This document shows positions 28,831-38,189 of a stretch of DNA of 64,000 bases, piece after piece (positions within the stretch are counted from its first letter, which is position 1; the number at the start of each line of letters is the position of its first letter). Position numbers and translations under genes: made by a program. Below the pieces are notes generated by a model, which saw only the letters and a list, made by a program, of their open reading frames with translations, searched no databases and had not been told where the DNA came from. The stretch is from positions 124,001 through 188,000 of the forward strand of contig NZ_VEWK01000004.1 in NCBI RefSeq assembly GCF_006376675.1. Direction: 5' to 3'. This stretch comes from Brucella pecoris. Its GTDB lineage: Bacteria; Pseudomonadota; Alphaproteobacteria; Rhizobiales; Rhizobiaceae.

Positions 28831-28937
28831 CTAGAGCGGTTCCAGTTAAAACGGAGTCACTGGAACCGCTCTAAGTATTTGTTCCGTCGCATTATCCTAC
28901 GCAAAACCGCTTCGCACTTTTGCTGGAAATGCTCTAT
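28831..28937. repeat. Family B palindromic intergenic repeat (inverted copy)
   Basis: It starts directly after the terminator: hairpin AGAGCGGTTCCAGT...ACTGGAACCGCTCT, then GCATTATCCTACGCAAAACC and GCTGGAAATGCTCTA. It is the reverse orientation of 11570-11676. The rest of the 458 bp gap up to the permease (28938-29231) holds no gene that I can see. Confidence 0.75.
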
Positions 28938-29231
28938 GTTGCAAATGCCCCACAAAGTGCCGCATTTCGGGGCTCGCCCGGCGATATTGCTTGCACACGG
29001 GAACTTGTGGGTTGTATCCCGCCTGAGATATAAAGCCGCAAAAATGCGGTTTCGCATAAACAACCGGGGAATGATCTGACGCAGCCGATGGCTGCCAGAC
29101 GAACTCAAATCAAAACCGGTCGTGACTGAAGCTGGCCGAGCGGAAAGCGGTTTTCGCAACGCCGACGATTGATGCCGCTCTGAAGCGGCGGTCTGTCGTT
29201 TTGGTCGCGGCGAGAAACAAGGAATGACATT

Positions 29232-30116
29232 GTGAGTCAGATCGCCTTCTGGGGTGCGGTCGAATTGGGCCTCGTCTTCTCTTTTGTCGCCATCGGCGTC
29301 TATCTGGCTTTCCGCGTGCTCGATTTCCCCGATCTGACCGTGGATGGCTCGTTTCCGCTGGGCGCCGCCGTAACCGGCGTGCTGATTATTGCGGGCGTGA
29401 ATGCCTGGCTGGCGGCGGCAGTCGCCATGATTGCCGGTGCGGCCGCCGGGCTTGTGACCGCGACGCTGAACGTGCGTTTCAAGATTCTCAATTTGCTCGC
29501 CTCCATTCTCACCATGATCGCGCTGTTCTCCGTCAATCTGCGCGTCATGGGACGCCCCAACATCGCGCTCATCAATCAGGACACCATGCTGTCGCCGTTC
29601 TTCGGCCATGGCATCCCTGAATATTACGTGCGTCCGCTGTTCCTGTTCGTGCTGGTCGCCATTGCGGTCTTCATCGTCTGGCGCTTTCTGGAAAGCGACA
29701 TGGGTCTTGCCATGCGTGCGACCGGTGCCAATCCAAGAATGGCGCGCGCGCAAGGCGTTCGCACCGACAGGCAGATCTATCTCGGCATGGCGCTTTCAAA
29801 CGCTCTGGTGGCGCTTGGCGGCTCGCTATTCGCCCAGACAAATGGTTTTGCAGACGTGACCTCCGGCGTCGGCACCATCGTGGTCGGCCTTGCGGCGGTC
29901 ATCATCGGTGAAACCCTGCTGCGCTCGCGTCTTATCCTCGTCATTCTCATTGGCTGTGTAGCCGGTTCGATCATCTATCGTATTGCCATCCAGCTCGCGC
30001 TTTCCAATGGCGATATCGTCGGGCTTCAGGCTTCCGACCTCAACATCGCTACAGCGCTTCTCGTCACCTTCGCCTTGATATTGCCGCGCCTGCGTCGCGG
30101 GGGAGCATCGTCATGA
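29232..30116 (+). CDS. ABC transporter permease (branched-chain/ribose type)
   Basis: 294 residues, GTG start with AAGGA 8 bp before it; an ATG at 29224 runs into an immediate stop. About 8 hydrophobic segments; the cytoplasmic signature loop is ESDMGLAMRATGANPRMARAQGV (about 155-177), typical of BPD_transp_2 permeases. The N-terminal GVYLAFRVLDFPDLTVDGSFPLGAAV is the characteristic start of the family paired with TrpX-like binding proteins. It overlaps the ATPase gene by 4 bp. Confidence 0.9.
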   Translation: MSQIAFWGAVELGLVFSFVAIGVYLAFRVLDFPDLTVDGSFPLGAAVTGVLIIAGVNAWLAAAVAMIAGAAAGLVTATLNVRFKILNLLASILTMIALFSVNLRVMGRPNIALINQDTMLSPFFGHGIPEYYVRPLFLFVLVAIAVFIVWRFLESDMGLAMRATGANPRMARAQGVRTDRQIYLGMALSNALVALGGSLFAQTNGFADVTSGVGTIVVGLAAVIIGETLLRSRLILVILIGCVAGSIIYRIAIQLALSNGDIVGLQASDLNIATALLVTFALILPRLRRGGASS

Positions 30117-30907
30117 TCGAAGTATCCAATCTCGAGGTCGTCTTCGGTCGCGGAACACCGCTGGAAAAGCAGGTGCTGAACAAGATCAACCTGACGATGG
30201 AGCAAGGCTCCTTCGTCACCGTGATCGGGTCCAACGGCGCTGGCAAATCGACCATGCTGGGTGTTCTTGCAGGCGATGTTATCCCGACGGCCGGCAAGGT
30301 TGTCATCAGCGGGCAGGATGTGACACGCAAATCGACGGCCGAACGCGCCGGTCTTGTCGCCCGCGTATTCCAGGATCCGCTTGCCGGCAGTTGCGGTACG
30401 CTCACAATCGAGGAAAACCTGGCGCTGGCTGCTTCACGCGGCAAGACGCGCGGTCTTACCCATGCGCTCAATTCAAGCCGTCGGGCATGGTTTCGCGAGC
30501 GTGTGGCGAGCCTCAATCTGGGGCTGGAGAACCGCATGCAGGACCGCATGGAGTTGCTTTCAGGTGGGCAGCGTCAGGCCCTGTCGCTTATTATGGCGAC
30601 GCTTGCCGGTTCGGAAGTACTGCTGCTCGACGAACACACGGCAGCGCTTGATCCCGGCATGGCCGAGTTCGTCATGGAGCTGACCCGGACGCTGATTGCA
30701 GAGAATAAGCTGACCGCTCTCATGGTCACGCATTCCATGCGTCAGGCACTCGATTACGGCGACCGCACAATCATGCTGCATGGCGGCAAGATCCTGCTCG
30801 ACGTTACCGGCGACAAGCGCAAGACGCTCGGCGTTGAAGACCTCATCGAAATGTTCCGCAAAGTGCGCGGGCAGACCCTCGATGACGATGCGCTGCTGAT
30901 CGAGTAA
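30113..30907 (+). CDS. ABC transporter ATP-binding protein
   Basis: 264 residues. Walker A GSNGAGKST (about 39-47), Q-loop in RVFQDPLAGSCGTLTIEEN, signature LLSGGQRQALSL (about 148-159), Walker B EVLLLDEHTAALDP and the H-loop VTHSMRQAL. It powers the importer formed with the permease at 29232 and, by inference, the binding protein at 27820. ATGA overlap with the permease; its stop runs directly into a repeat. Confidence 0.92.
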   Translation: MIEVSNLEVVFGRGTPLEKQVLNKINLTMEQGSFVTVIGSNGAGKSTMLGVLAGDVIPTAGKVVISGQDVTRKSTAERAGLVARVFQDPLAGSCGTLTIEENLALAASRGKTRGLTHALNSSRRAWFRERVASLNLGLENRMQDRMELLSGGQRQALSLIMATLAGSEVLLLDEHTAALDPGMAEFVMELTRTLIAENKLTALMVTHSMRQALDYGDRTIMLHGGKILLDVTGDKRKTLGVEDLIEMFRKVRGQTLDDDALLIE

Positions 30908-31010
30908 TACCCAACCTCAATGAGCTCGACTCATCGAGGTTTGGTTAAGCCCATGCGACGATTGAGCATTTTCAGGGCGTGATGCGTCAGCATCTTAGCC
31001 CCCTGGACAA
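30907..31010 (+). repeat. About 105 bp palindromic intergenic repeat, copy 2
   Basis: The direct counterpart of 3056-3162 in opposite orientation. An inverted repeat (CCAACCTCAATGAG/CTCATCGAGGTTTGG) is followed by TTCAGGGCGTGATGCGTCAGCATCTTAGCCCCCT. It fills most of the gap between the ATPase gene and holA. Confidence 0.75.
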
Positions 31011-31097
31011 GCGTTGCAAACAGCTTTGTTTTGCAGCCGCCGGTCAGTTCGACTGGCGGCTGTTTCGTTTGCAGGCGAATTGCGCTAGTGAAATTCT

Positions 31098-32141
31098 ATG
31101 GCGCAGAAGAAAGCAAACGAAGTCGATAGTTTTCTGGCAAGACCGACGAGCTCGTTCCCGGTCGTGCTGCTTTACGGTCCCGATAAAGGGCTGGTAAGCG
31201 AACGTGCGCGCCGTTTTGCCGAAGCAAGCAAGCTACCCCTGGATGATCCCTTCGCCGTCATTCGCATGGAAGCGGACGAGATCGAAGCCGACCCGGCAAA
31301 ACTCGCCGACGAGGCCCGTACTATCTCGATGTTTGGCGGGCAGCGCCTGATCTGGATCAAGAATGCCGCTGGCCAGAAGAAGCTTGCGGAGGCGATCAAG
31401 CTCCTCGCAACAGAGCCGCCGCAAGAAACATTCGTGCTGGTGGAAGCTGGTGACCTCAAGAAGGGTGCAGGCTTGCGCAGTGCCGTTGAGAATGCTGCGG
31501 CGGGCATGGCCCTGCCCTGCTATTCCGACGATAGCCGCGGGATCGACGGTGTCATCGACGATGTGCTGGCAGAATGGAAGATGCAGATCACGCTCGACGG
31601 TCGCCAGCTTCTGCGAGCAAGTCTGGGCGGGGATCGTCTCGCCACACGTGGCGAGCTCGAAAAGCTATGCCTTTACGCACGCGGCAAGGAGCGCATCGAT
31701 AGTGACGATGTGCGCGAGGCTGTCGGTGATGTTGCCGGTCTTTCAACCGACGAAGTGATCGATGCGGTTCTGGCTGGCGATCTTCCGCGTTTCGAAGTCT
31801 CCTTCGACCGTGTCGTGAAATCCGGTACGGCACCGTTTCTCTTGCTCAATACGGCGATGCGTCAGTTCCAGCAGGTACAGACCTTGCGCCATATCGCCGA
31901 TACCGAACGCAAAAGCGCATCGGTCGTTGTGGCCGGAGCCCGCCCGCCGATCTTCTTCAACCGCAAGAAGCTGGTCGAAAATGCCGTAAGCCGGTGGACG
32001 GGTGAAAGCCTTGCGCGCGTCATGGAGCGCCTGCAGCGCGCCGTCCTCGAAAGCCGCCAGAATGCGGCCCTTGGCATCCCCATCATTCGCCAATGCCTGC
32101 TGGCAATCAGCGTCGAGTCCCTTCGAAATTCCCGCCGATAA
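31098..32141 (+). CDS. holA: DNA polymerase III subunit delta
   Basis: 347 residues. The AAA+-like clamp-loader subunit that opens the beta clamp. N-terminal KANEVDSFLARPTSSFPVVLLYGPDKGLVSERARRF and FGGQRLIWIKNAAG match HolA, and the C-terminal collar domain (from about 215) includes APFLLLNTAMRQFQQ. Convergent with parB across a shared terminator. In alphaproteobacteria holA commonly borders parAB near the origin. Confidence 0.93.
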   Translation: MAQKKANEVDSFLARPTSSFPVVLLYGPDKGLVSERARRFAEASKLPLDDPFAVIRMEADEIEADPAKLADEARTISMFGGQRLIWIKNAAGQKKLAEAIKLLATEPPQETFVLVEAGDLKKGAGLRSAVENAAAGMALPCYSDDSRGIDGVIDDVLAEWKMQITLDGRQLLRASLGGDRLATRGELEKLCLYARGKERIDSDDVREAVGDVAGLSTDEVIDAVLAGDLPRFEVSFDRVVKSGTAPFLLLNTAMRQFQQVQTLRHIADTERKSASVVVAGARPPIFFNRKKLVENAVSRWTGESLARVMERLQRAVLESRQNAALGIPIIRQCLLAISVESLRNSRR

Positions 32142-32177
32142 TAGCAGTCACTTCAAGTAATCCTTTGCTGCAAGAGA

Positions 32178-32211
32178 AAAGGCTCGTCACAATGATATGC
32201 AACGAGCCTTT
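32178..32211. terminator. Bidirectional terminator between holA and parB
   Basis: AAAGGCTCGT (32178-32187) and ACGAGCCTTT (32202-32211), a 10 bp perfect stem with a 14-base loop. A-rich on the left and T-rich on the right, so it serves both strands. Confidence 0.75.
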
Positions 32212-32234
32212 AGGTCTATCTATTATTTTCAAGC

Positions 32235-33116
32235 TTAACTTTGAAGACGGCGGCAAATCTCATCGAGTTGCTCCAGAGAGCTATAACGTATCTTGACCTC
32301 GCCGCCGCGATCACGATGATTGATTTCTACTTTCATACCAGTGACATCTGAAAGCAGCTTTTCGAGCGCTTTGGTGTCAGCGTCTTTCTCGACGGGCGCT
32401 GTTTTACCGGGCTTCGCTTCCGTACCACCGCGTGCTTCGGCCTGCGCAAGCGCCTCAACCTGGCGTACCGACAAGCCGTCCTTGACGATCCGCTCCGCCA
32501 AAGCGGTTGGATTTTCCATCGTGATCAGGCTTCGCGCGTGACCTGCCGAAAGCGCGCCGTCGGCGATAAAATCCTGCACAGGCTGCGGCAGTTTCAACAG
32601 CCGCAGCGTATTGGCGACATGGCTGCGGCTCTTGCCGATCACCTGCGCCAGATCATTTTGCGTGTAGTCGTGATTATCGATAAGCTGTTGATATCCCATA
32701 GCTTCTTCGACCGCGTTCAGGTCGGCGCGCTGCACGTTTTCGATAATCGCAATCTCAAGCGCAACCCGGTCATCAACGTCACGGACAATAACCGGGATCG
32801 TATCGACACCGGCACGCTGCGAGGCGCGCCAGCGGCGCTCGCCGGCAATCAGCTCAAAATGATCAGGCTGCCCTGGCGCCGGTCGAACAACGATAGGCTG
32901 CACGACGCCATGCTCTTTAATCGACTGCGCCAGATCTTCCAGCTCGCCTTCCGAGAACATACGACGCGGATTGCGCGGATTGCGCGTCACGAACTCAATC
33001 GGAACATTCCGTTCGATAGGAACCGGCGCCTTGCGCTCTTCGACAGGGCGGTCGATTTCGCCGATCAGAGCGGCTAATCCGCGGCCCAGGCGCTTCTTTG
33101 AAGGATCGTCATTCAT
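32235..33116 (-). CDS. parB: Chromosome-partitioning protein ParB
   Basis: 293 residues. N-terminal LGRGLAALIGE is the ParA-stimulating segment. The CTPase domain contains GERRWRAS (about 92-99) and ENVQRADLN (about 126). The central helix-turn-helix (TQNDLAQVIGKSRSHVANTL, about 151-170) binds parS, and the last ~50 residues are the dimerisation domain. It loads at the parS sites at 34582, 36717 and 36754 and spreads as a CTP-dependent clamp. Follows parA by 44 bp. Confidence 0.96.
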   Translation of the reverse strand: MNDDPSKKRLGRGLAALIGEIDRPVEERKAPVPIERNVPIEFVTRNPRNPRRMFSEGELEDLAQSIKEHGVVQPIVVRPAPGQPDHFELIAGERRWRASQRAGVDTIPVIVRDVDDRVALEIAIIENVQRADLNAVEEAMGYQQLIDNHDYTQNDLAQVIGKSRSHVANTLRLLKLPQPVQDFIADGALSAGHARSLITMENPTALAERIVKDGLSVRQVEALAQAEARGGTEAKPGKTAPVEKDADTKALEKLLSDVTGMKVEINHRDRGGEVKIRYSSLEQLDEICRRLQS

Positions 33117-33160
33117 CGTTCGGCTTATTCCTGAATTGTTTCGTCGTCGAATCGATTGGT

Positions 33161-33958
33161 TTACGCGGCCTGCAATTGCCGTTCACGCTGGATAACTTCC
33201 GATGCAAGCTGCAAATAGGCCTGACTGCCAGCGCATTTCAGATCATAGAGAATGGCGGGCTTGCCGTGTGATGGCGCTTCAGATACCCGCACATTGCGCG
33301 GAATGACGGTACGATAGACTTTTTCGCCCATGAAAGCACGAACATCATCCACCACTTGTGCGGCGAGATTGTTGCGGCTATCGAACATGGTCAGCACGAT
33401 ACCCTGGATCGAAAGATCGGCGTTAATCGAAGTCCGTACCTGATCGACGGTTTGCAGAAGCTGGCTCAAGCCTTCCAGTGCAAAGAATTCGCATTGCAGC
33501 GGCACCAGAACGGAATCGGCCGCAGCCATCGCGTTCAGGGTCAAAAGATTGAGTGATGGCGGGCAATCCACCAGCACATAAGAGAATCGTTCCGACACAC
33601 TGGAATCGAAACGCAGGGCATCGCGCAGACGTCGCGTACGGTCGGCGGATTGCGCAATCTCCATCTCGATACCAAGCAGATCCAGCGTCGAGGGCACGAT
33701 ATAGAGATTGGGAACATCTGTCGGCATCGCGGCGTCGGGAACCGACGATTCCTGAGTCAGGACATCATAGGATGACAGTGGGCGGTTGCGACGATCGATA
33801 CCCAATCCGGTACTGGCATTGCCTTGCGGATCGAGATCGACAATCAGCACGGTCTCGCCGATTGCTGCCAATGCCGTGGCCAGATTAATGGCAGTGGTTG
33901 TCTTACCCACCCCGCCTTTCTGGTTTGCAATGGTTATGATCCTCGACATTTTGTTCAT
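33161..33958 (-). CDS. parA: Chromosome-partitioning ATPase ParA
   Basis: 265 residues from ATG 33958 (MNKMSRIITIANQKGG). The deviant Walker A KGGVGKTT is near 14-21; DLDPQGNAS, DCPPSLNLL and the C-terminal IPRNVRVSEAPSHGKP are all typical. It makes an ATP-dependent gradient that moves ParB-parS complexes. The frame stays open to an ATG at 34003 that overlaps the rsmG stop (TGATG). That start would add 15 residues and cannot be excluded, but the family's usual length favours 33958. Confidence 0.95.
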   Translation of the reverse strand: MNKMSRIITIANQKGGVGKTTTAINLATALAAIGETVLIVDLDPQGNASTGLGIDRRNRPLSSYDVLTQESSVPDAAMPTDVPNLYIVPSTLDLLGIEMEIAQSADRTRRLRDALRFDSSVSERFSYVLVDCPPSLNLLTLNAMAAADSVLVPLQCEFFALEGLSQLLQTVDQVRTSINADLSIQGIVLTMFDSRNNLAAQVVDDVRAFMGEKVYRTVIPRNVRVSEAPSHGKPAILYDLKCAGSQAYLQLASEVIQRERQLQAA

Positions 33959-34002
33959 CACCGTCGCCTTGCTGCTGTCCGCCCCATCGAAATTTCCAGT
34001 CA

Positions 34003-34644
34003 TCAAACGGCCTTACGCCGAAGATTGCTGATTTCGAGTATGACCGAAGCCTGATCGATAGCACTTTGATGTTGTACCAGATCAAAACTCCAACCGACAC
34101 GGCTTTCATCGATCTCGCGCTGATAATCCCGACCTTTTTGGAAAAGAGCCTTGGCGCCCGTGGTAAGCCATGGCTCGGTCAGGCTAAAAAGATCGCTCAG
34201 CGACGCCAATGCGCGGGCGGTAACTATTTGCGGCGTTTCAATTTTCTGCCACATCGCTTCGATACGCGCCGAATGAACCCGCGCCGGTACATGCAAATGT
34301 CCGGCTGCAGTGCGCAAAAAGGCCGCCTTCTTTCCCGCACTTTCAATCAGATCTATAGTGCCGCCAGGCTGTTCTGCGAGAAAGCAGGCCGTCACAATAC
34401 CTGGAAACCCGCCACCGGAGCCGATATCCAGCCAACGGCTGGTATGGCTAGCCAATGGGAAAAGCTGTGCGCTGTCCAGGATATGGCGGGTCCATAACTC
34501 GTCCAAGGTGGAAGGCGATGCCAGATTGATCGCCTTCGACCATTTGCGGAACAGTTCTTCAAAGGCAATCAGACGCTCAACTGTTTCACGTGAAACAGAG
34601 GGAACGATTGCTTTCAGACTTTCATGACGGGTATGGGCGTTCAT
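34003..34644 (-). CDS. rsmG: 16S rRNA (guanine-527-N7) methyltransferase
   Basis: 213 residues. AdoMet-binding [12 protein letters not shown] (about 68-79) and the [10 protein letters not shown] region are typical of RsmG/GidB. It methylates G527 of 16S rRNA. Overlaps mnmG by 4 bp and is followed by parA. Its N-terminal coding sequence contains a complete parS site, whose translation gives the VSRETV motif near residue 18. Confidence 0.95.
   Translation of the reverse strand: MNAHTRHESLKAIVPSVSRETVERLIAFEELFRKWSKAINLASPSTLDELWTRHILDSAQLFPLASHTSRWLDIGSGGGFPGIVTACFLAEQPGGTIDLIESAGKKAAFLRTAAGHLHVPARVHSARIEAMWQKIETPQIVTARALASLSDLFSLTEPWLTTGAKALFQKGRDYQREIDESRVGWSFDLVQHQSAIDQASVILEISNLRRKAV
34582..34597. 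promoter_or_regulatory. parS centromere site, perfect, inside rsmG
   Basis: TGTTTCACGTGAAACA, the full 16 bp palindromic consensus bound by chromosomal ParB in most bacteria. It lies inside the coding sequence of rsmG, 1.5 kb from parB and about 9 kb from the putative origin. Confidence 0.95.
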
Positions 34645-36551
34645 GCGGCGCCCTGCCCTTCAGAGAGCGCCACAGCCGCGCGGTGGCGGTATCCAAACTT
34701 CTTGATCTGCGCGATAAGCAGCGCCAGTGCTGCCGGTGTCATTCCATCAACACGCTGAGCTTCTGCAATCGTTTCCGGCTTGCGCTGCTTGAGCTTGTGC
34801 TTCAACTCATTGGAAAGGCCGGAGATTCCGTCGATATCCAACCCAGCCGGGATGAGCAGTTGCTCCTCACGCTCCATCACCGCAATATCACTCTTCTGGC
34901 GTTCCATATAGACCGCATATTGCGCTTCGATTTCCAAAGCTTCCCGCGTTGCCGCATTGATGGCTTCAAGTTCAGGCCAGATCACTTTCAGACGATCGAG
35001 ATCGATATCGGGATACGAAAGAAGATCATATGCTGAGCGGCGAACGCCATCCTGATTGAGACGGAGCTCGTAACGGCTGGCCAGATTGGGTGTAATTGTC
35101 AATGACTGTGTCAGCGTTCGTGCTTCACTCAAAGCTGCCTCACGCTTTTCAAAGCGTTCCTTGCGCGCATGTCCCAGTATACCGAGCTTGTCGGCCAAGG
35201 GCGTCAGGCGTTGATCGGCATTATCCGAACGGAGCGAAAGACGAAATTCTGCGCGCGATGTAAACATGCGATAGGGTTCACTGACACCACGAGACGTCAG
35301 GTCATCGACCATAACACCAATATAGGCTTCGGTGCGCTGAATGATGACCGGATCACCGCCCGATGCCCGACGTGCGGCATTGATACCCGCGAGCAGGCCT
35401 TGCGCGCCTGCTTCTTCATAGCCGGTCGTGCCATTGATCTGCCCAGCTAGAAACAGACCTTTGACTTTGCGCGTTTCGAGACTGCGTTTCAGCTCGCGCG
35501 GATCGATGAAGTCATATTCAATCGCATATCCGGGCTGTAGCATGGTGGCCTTTTCAAGCCCCGGTATGGTCTTTAATATATCGAGCTGTACATCTTCTGG
35601 AAGCGACGTCGAGATGCCATTCGGGTAAACGGTGTCGTCATCCAACCCTTCCGGCTCAAGAAATATCTGGTGACCATCGCGGTCACCGAACTTAACGATC
35701 TTGTCTTCCACTGACGGGCAGTAGCGCGGACCAATGCCCTCAATCGAGCCCGAATACATCGCGGAACGGTGCAGATTGGCCCGAATGATAGCGTGGGTTT
35801 CCGGCGTTGTGCGCGTGATACCGCAATCAATCTGAGGCGTCGTGATCCGATCTGTCATGAGAGAAAAAGGGACTGGATCTTCATCGGCAGACTGCATGTC
35901 GAGGCTCTGCCAATCAATGGTGCGCCCATCCAGTCGCGGCGGCGTACCGGTCTTGAGACGGCCAAGCGCAAAGCCGAACGAGGTCAGCCGTTCAGAAAGA
36001 CCAAGCGCTGGCTTTTCACCCATGCGGCCAGCCGGAATCTTCTTCTCCCCAATATGGATCAACCCGTTCAGGAACGTGCCCGTCGTCAGAACGACGGCGC
36101 CGCATGTCAGGGTTCGGCCATCGGACAGAACAACCCCAGTAATGCGCCCGTCTTCTTCCCGAAGATCGTGCGCGCCGCCTTCGACAACAGACAGATTGCC
36201 CTGCGCCGCGATCATCTTCTGCATGGCAAGCCGGTAAAGCTTGCGATCGGCCTGGGTTCGAGGCCCGCGAACGGCAGGCCCCTTCCGACGGTTCAGCAGA
36301 CGGAATTGGATACCTGCTTCGTCGGCGACGCGTCCCATCAAACCATCAAGCGCATCGATCTCGCGCACAAGATGGCCCTTCCCCAATCCACCAATGGCAG
36401 GATTGCAGGACATAACGCCAATAGTATCAAAGCGATGCGTTACAAGCGCTGTCCTGGCGCCTGCGCGCGCGGCTGCAGACGCAGCCTCGCACCCTGCGTG
36501 GCCGCCACCGATCACAATGACATCAAAGACTGTAGCTTCGGTCGAACTCAT
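34641..36551 (-). CDS. mnmG: tRNA uridine-5-carboxymethylaminomethyl modification enzyme MnmG (GidA)
   Basis: 636 residues from ATG 36551, supported by AGGA 8 bp upstream; a GTG at 36605 and an ATG at 36560 also open the frame. FAD motif [14 protein letters not shown], then [22 protein letters not shown] (conserved Cys) and later [13 protein letters not shown] and [21 protein letters not shown] segments identify GidA. With MnmE it modifies the wobble uridine of several tRNAs. Overlaps rsmG by 4 bp; two parS sites lie in the gap upstream. Confidence 0.96.
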   Translation of the reverse strand: MSSTEATVFDVIVIGGGHAGCEAASAAARAGARTALVTHRFDTIGVMSCNPAIGGLGKGHLVREIDALDGLMGRVADEAGIQFRLLNRRKGPAVRGPRTQADRKLYRLAMQKMIAAQGNLSVVEGGAHDLREEDGRITGVVLSDGRTLTCGAVVLTTGTFLNGLIHIGEKKIPAGRMGEKPALGLSERLTSFGFALGRLKTGTPPRLDGRTIDWQSLDMQSADEDPVPFSLMTDRITTPQIDCGITRTTPETHAIIRANLHRSAMYSGSIEGIGPRYCPSVEDKIVKFGDRDGHQIFLEPEGLDDDTVYPNGISTSLPEDVQLDILKTIPGLEKATMLQPGYAIEYDFIDPRELKRSLETRKVKGLFLAGQINGTTGYEEAGAQGLLAGINAARRASGGDPVIIQRTEAYIGVMVDDLTSRGVSEPYRMFTSRAEFRLSLRSDNADQRLTPLADKLGILGHARKERFEKREAALSEARTLTQSLTITPNLASRYELRLNQDGVRRSAYDLLSYPDIDLDRLKVIWPELEAINAATREALEIEAQYAVYMERQKSDIAVMEREEQLLIPAGLDIDGISGLSNELKHKLKQRKPETIAEAQRVDGMTPAALALLIAQIKKFGYRHRAAVALSEGQGAA

Positions 36552-36716
36552 TGGGTTCATCCTGACGCAACTCGAATCCGTTTCTGAAAGATGTCTCTTT
36601 GACACGAATGTGCCTGAAACGGAAGATCAAACTGCCCGGCAGCCTGATCAAATCTCTGCAACAGGTCGATTCACGGATAAGACAGCGAGTCAATTACCCC
36701 AGCGAGATTCCACAGA

Positions 36717-36732
36717 TGTTTCACGTGAAACA
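36717..36732. promoter_or_regulatory. parS centromere site, perfect
   Basis: TGTTTCACGTGAAACA in the mnmE-mnmG intergenic gap. The site is identical to the one at 34582, and a one-mismatch sister site begins 22 bp further right. Confidence 0.95.
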
Positions 36733-36753
36733 ATCTTCAACGCCGATTGTCCG

Positions 36754-36769
36754 TGTTTCACGTGAATCA
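36754..36769. promoter_or_regulatory. parS centromere site, one mismatch, overlapping the mnmE stop
   Basis: TGTTTCACGTGAATCA: 15 of 16 bases match the parS consensus. The last three bases are the mnmE stop codon (TGA on the minus strand), so the odd base is the one forced by the stop. Confidence 0.85.
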
Positions 36770-38095
36770 CTTTCCGATGCAAAACTGTGAAAAAATGACG
36801 TCGAGAATTTCTTCCACATCGACGTCTCCGGTAATGCGCCCAAGATACTGTGACGCCAGACGCATATTCTCCGCACGAAGTTCAAGTGGGAGATGTGCGC
36901 CGTCCAGTGCTCTATCGATCTCTGCAACTGTGGAGCGTAAGAGGCTAATATGTCTTTGTCGTGTGGGGACGGCGTCCTCAATCTGGCCTATCTGCGTTTC
37001 CGCAAAGCTCTGAAGGTCATTCAGCAGTCTGTCCAATCCTTCGCCGGTTTTTGTCGAAATACGATGGGACCACTCATCGGATGATCCATCATTCAGATCG
37101 GCTTTTGTTCCGATTTTCCATAGAACTTCCGGCGCTTGGTTGGAAGCGATAGCTATGGGATCGCTCATATCTTCCAGCAAGAGAACCAGATCGGCGTCGG
37201 CCATGCGTGCACGGGCGCGTTCAATTCCAATCTTTTCGACAGAACTTTCTGTCTCTCGCAAACCTGCTGTGTCCGTCACGTAAACCGGAATACCGCCAAG
37301 GTCGAGTTTAACTTCCAGAAGATCGCGGGTCGTGCCGGCCTCTTCCGAGATAATCGCGACTTCGCGACCGGCAAGAAAATTCAGCAGACTTGATTTTCCT
37401 GCGTTCGGCGCACCGACGATAACGACATGCAGACCATCGCGCAGCATGGAGGCACGTTTGCCACTCGCTATATGGTTCTCGATCTCTCTCTTCAGGAGCG
37501 TGAGCGATTGCCAGACTTGCTCCGACACAGAACCTGGAACATCGCTTTCATCGGCAAAGTCCAATTCTGCTTCGATAAAGGCACGAGCACGCAGCAAGCG
37601 TTGTCGCCATTCCGTGTAGAGTTCGCGCTGCTTACCCGATGCGACCTGCAAGGCAAGTCTTCTTTGCCCTTCAGTCTCAGCAGCGATCAAGTCGGCCAGA
37701 CCTTCAGCAATGGTCAGATCCATCTTGCCATTGGAAAAAGCACGTCTCGTAAACTCTCCGGCTTCCGCTATACGGCAACCGGCCAGTTCCCCCATCTCCG
37801 ACAGGAGCTTTTCGACCACAGCTTTGCCACCATGCAAATGGAATTCGGCGCAATCCTCTCCGGTGAAGCTGTTGGGTCCGGGAAAAAAGAGCACCAGTCC
37901 ACGATCGATTGGAGTACCATTTCGGCTGCGGAATAGTTTGTAGGCGGCATATCGAGGCGTTGGTACGGAACTGATTATTGTTTCGAGTACGAATCGAACT
38001 TTTGGGCCCGAAATGCGCACCACAGCAACACCGGAGGGCAAACGCCCGCTCGACAAAGCAAAAATCGTATCTTGAAGGGAAGCGATCTCGCTCAT
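36767..38095 (-). CDS. mnmE: tRNA modification GTPase MnmE (TrmE)
   Basis: 442 residues from ATG 38095 (MSEIASLQDTIFALSS), preceded by TCAGGAA; the frame continues upstream without a better start. The N-terminal tetrahydrofolate-binding domain has VVRISGP and FTGEDCAEFHLHGG. The G domain inserted in the helical region has GAPNAGKSSLLN and DTAGLRE. The C-terminal FCIGK ends with the conserved Cys needed for modification. It is the partner of MnmG and leads the mnmE-mnmG-rsmG-parA-parB series. Confidence 0.96.
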   Translation of the reverse strand: MSEIASLQDTIFALSSGRLPSGVAVVRISGPKVRFVLETIISSVPTPRYAAYKLFRSRNGTPIDRGLVLFFPGPNSFTGEDCAEFHLHGGKAVVEKLLSEMGELAGCRIAEAGEFTRRAFSNGKMDLTIAEGLADLIAAETEGQRRLALQVASGKQRELYTEWRQRLLRARAFIEAELDFADESDVPGSVSEQVWQSLTLLKREIENHIASGKRASMLRDGLHVVIVGAPNAGKSSLLNFLAGREVAIISEEAGTTRDLLEVKLDLGGIPVYVTDTAGLRETESSVEKIGIERARARMADADLVLLLEDMSDPIAIASNQAPEVLWKIGTKADLNDGSSDEWSHRISTKTGEGLDRLLNDLQSFAETQIGQIEDAVPTRQRHISLLRSTVAEIDRALDGAHLPLELRAENMRLASQYLGRITGDVDVEEILDVIFSQFCIGK

Positions 38096-38189
38096 TGCAT
38101 TTCCTGACCTATAATCAATAAGGATGAAAGCAGCCAAACGGGGTGCTGAAGGAATGGCATATTCAATCATGCAGTGAAAGAAAAGCCTC

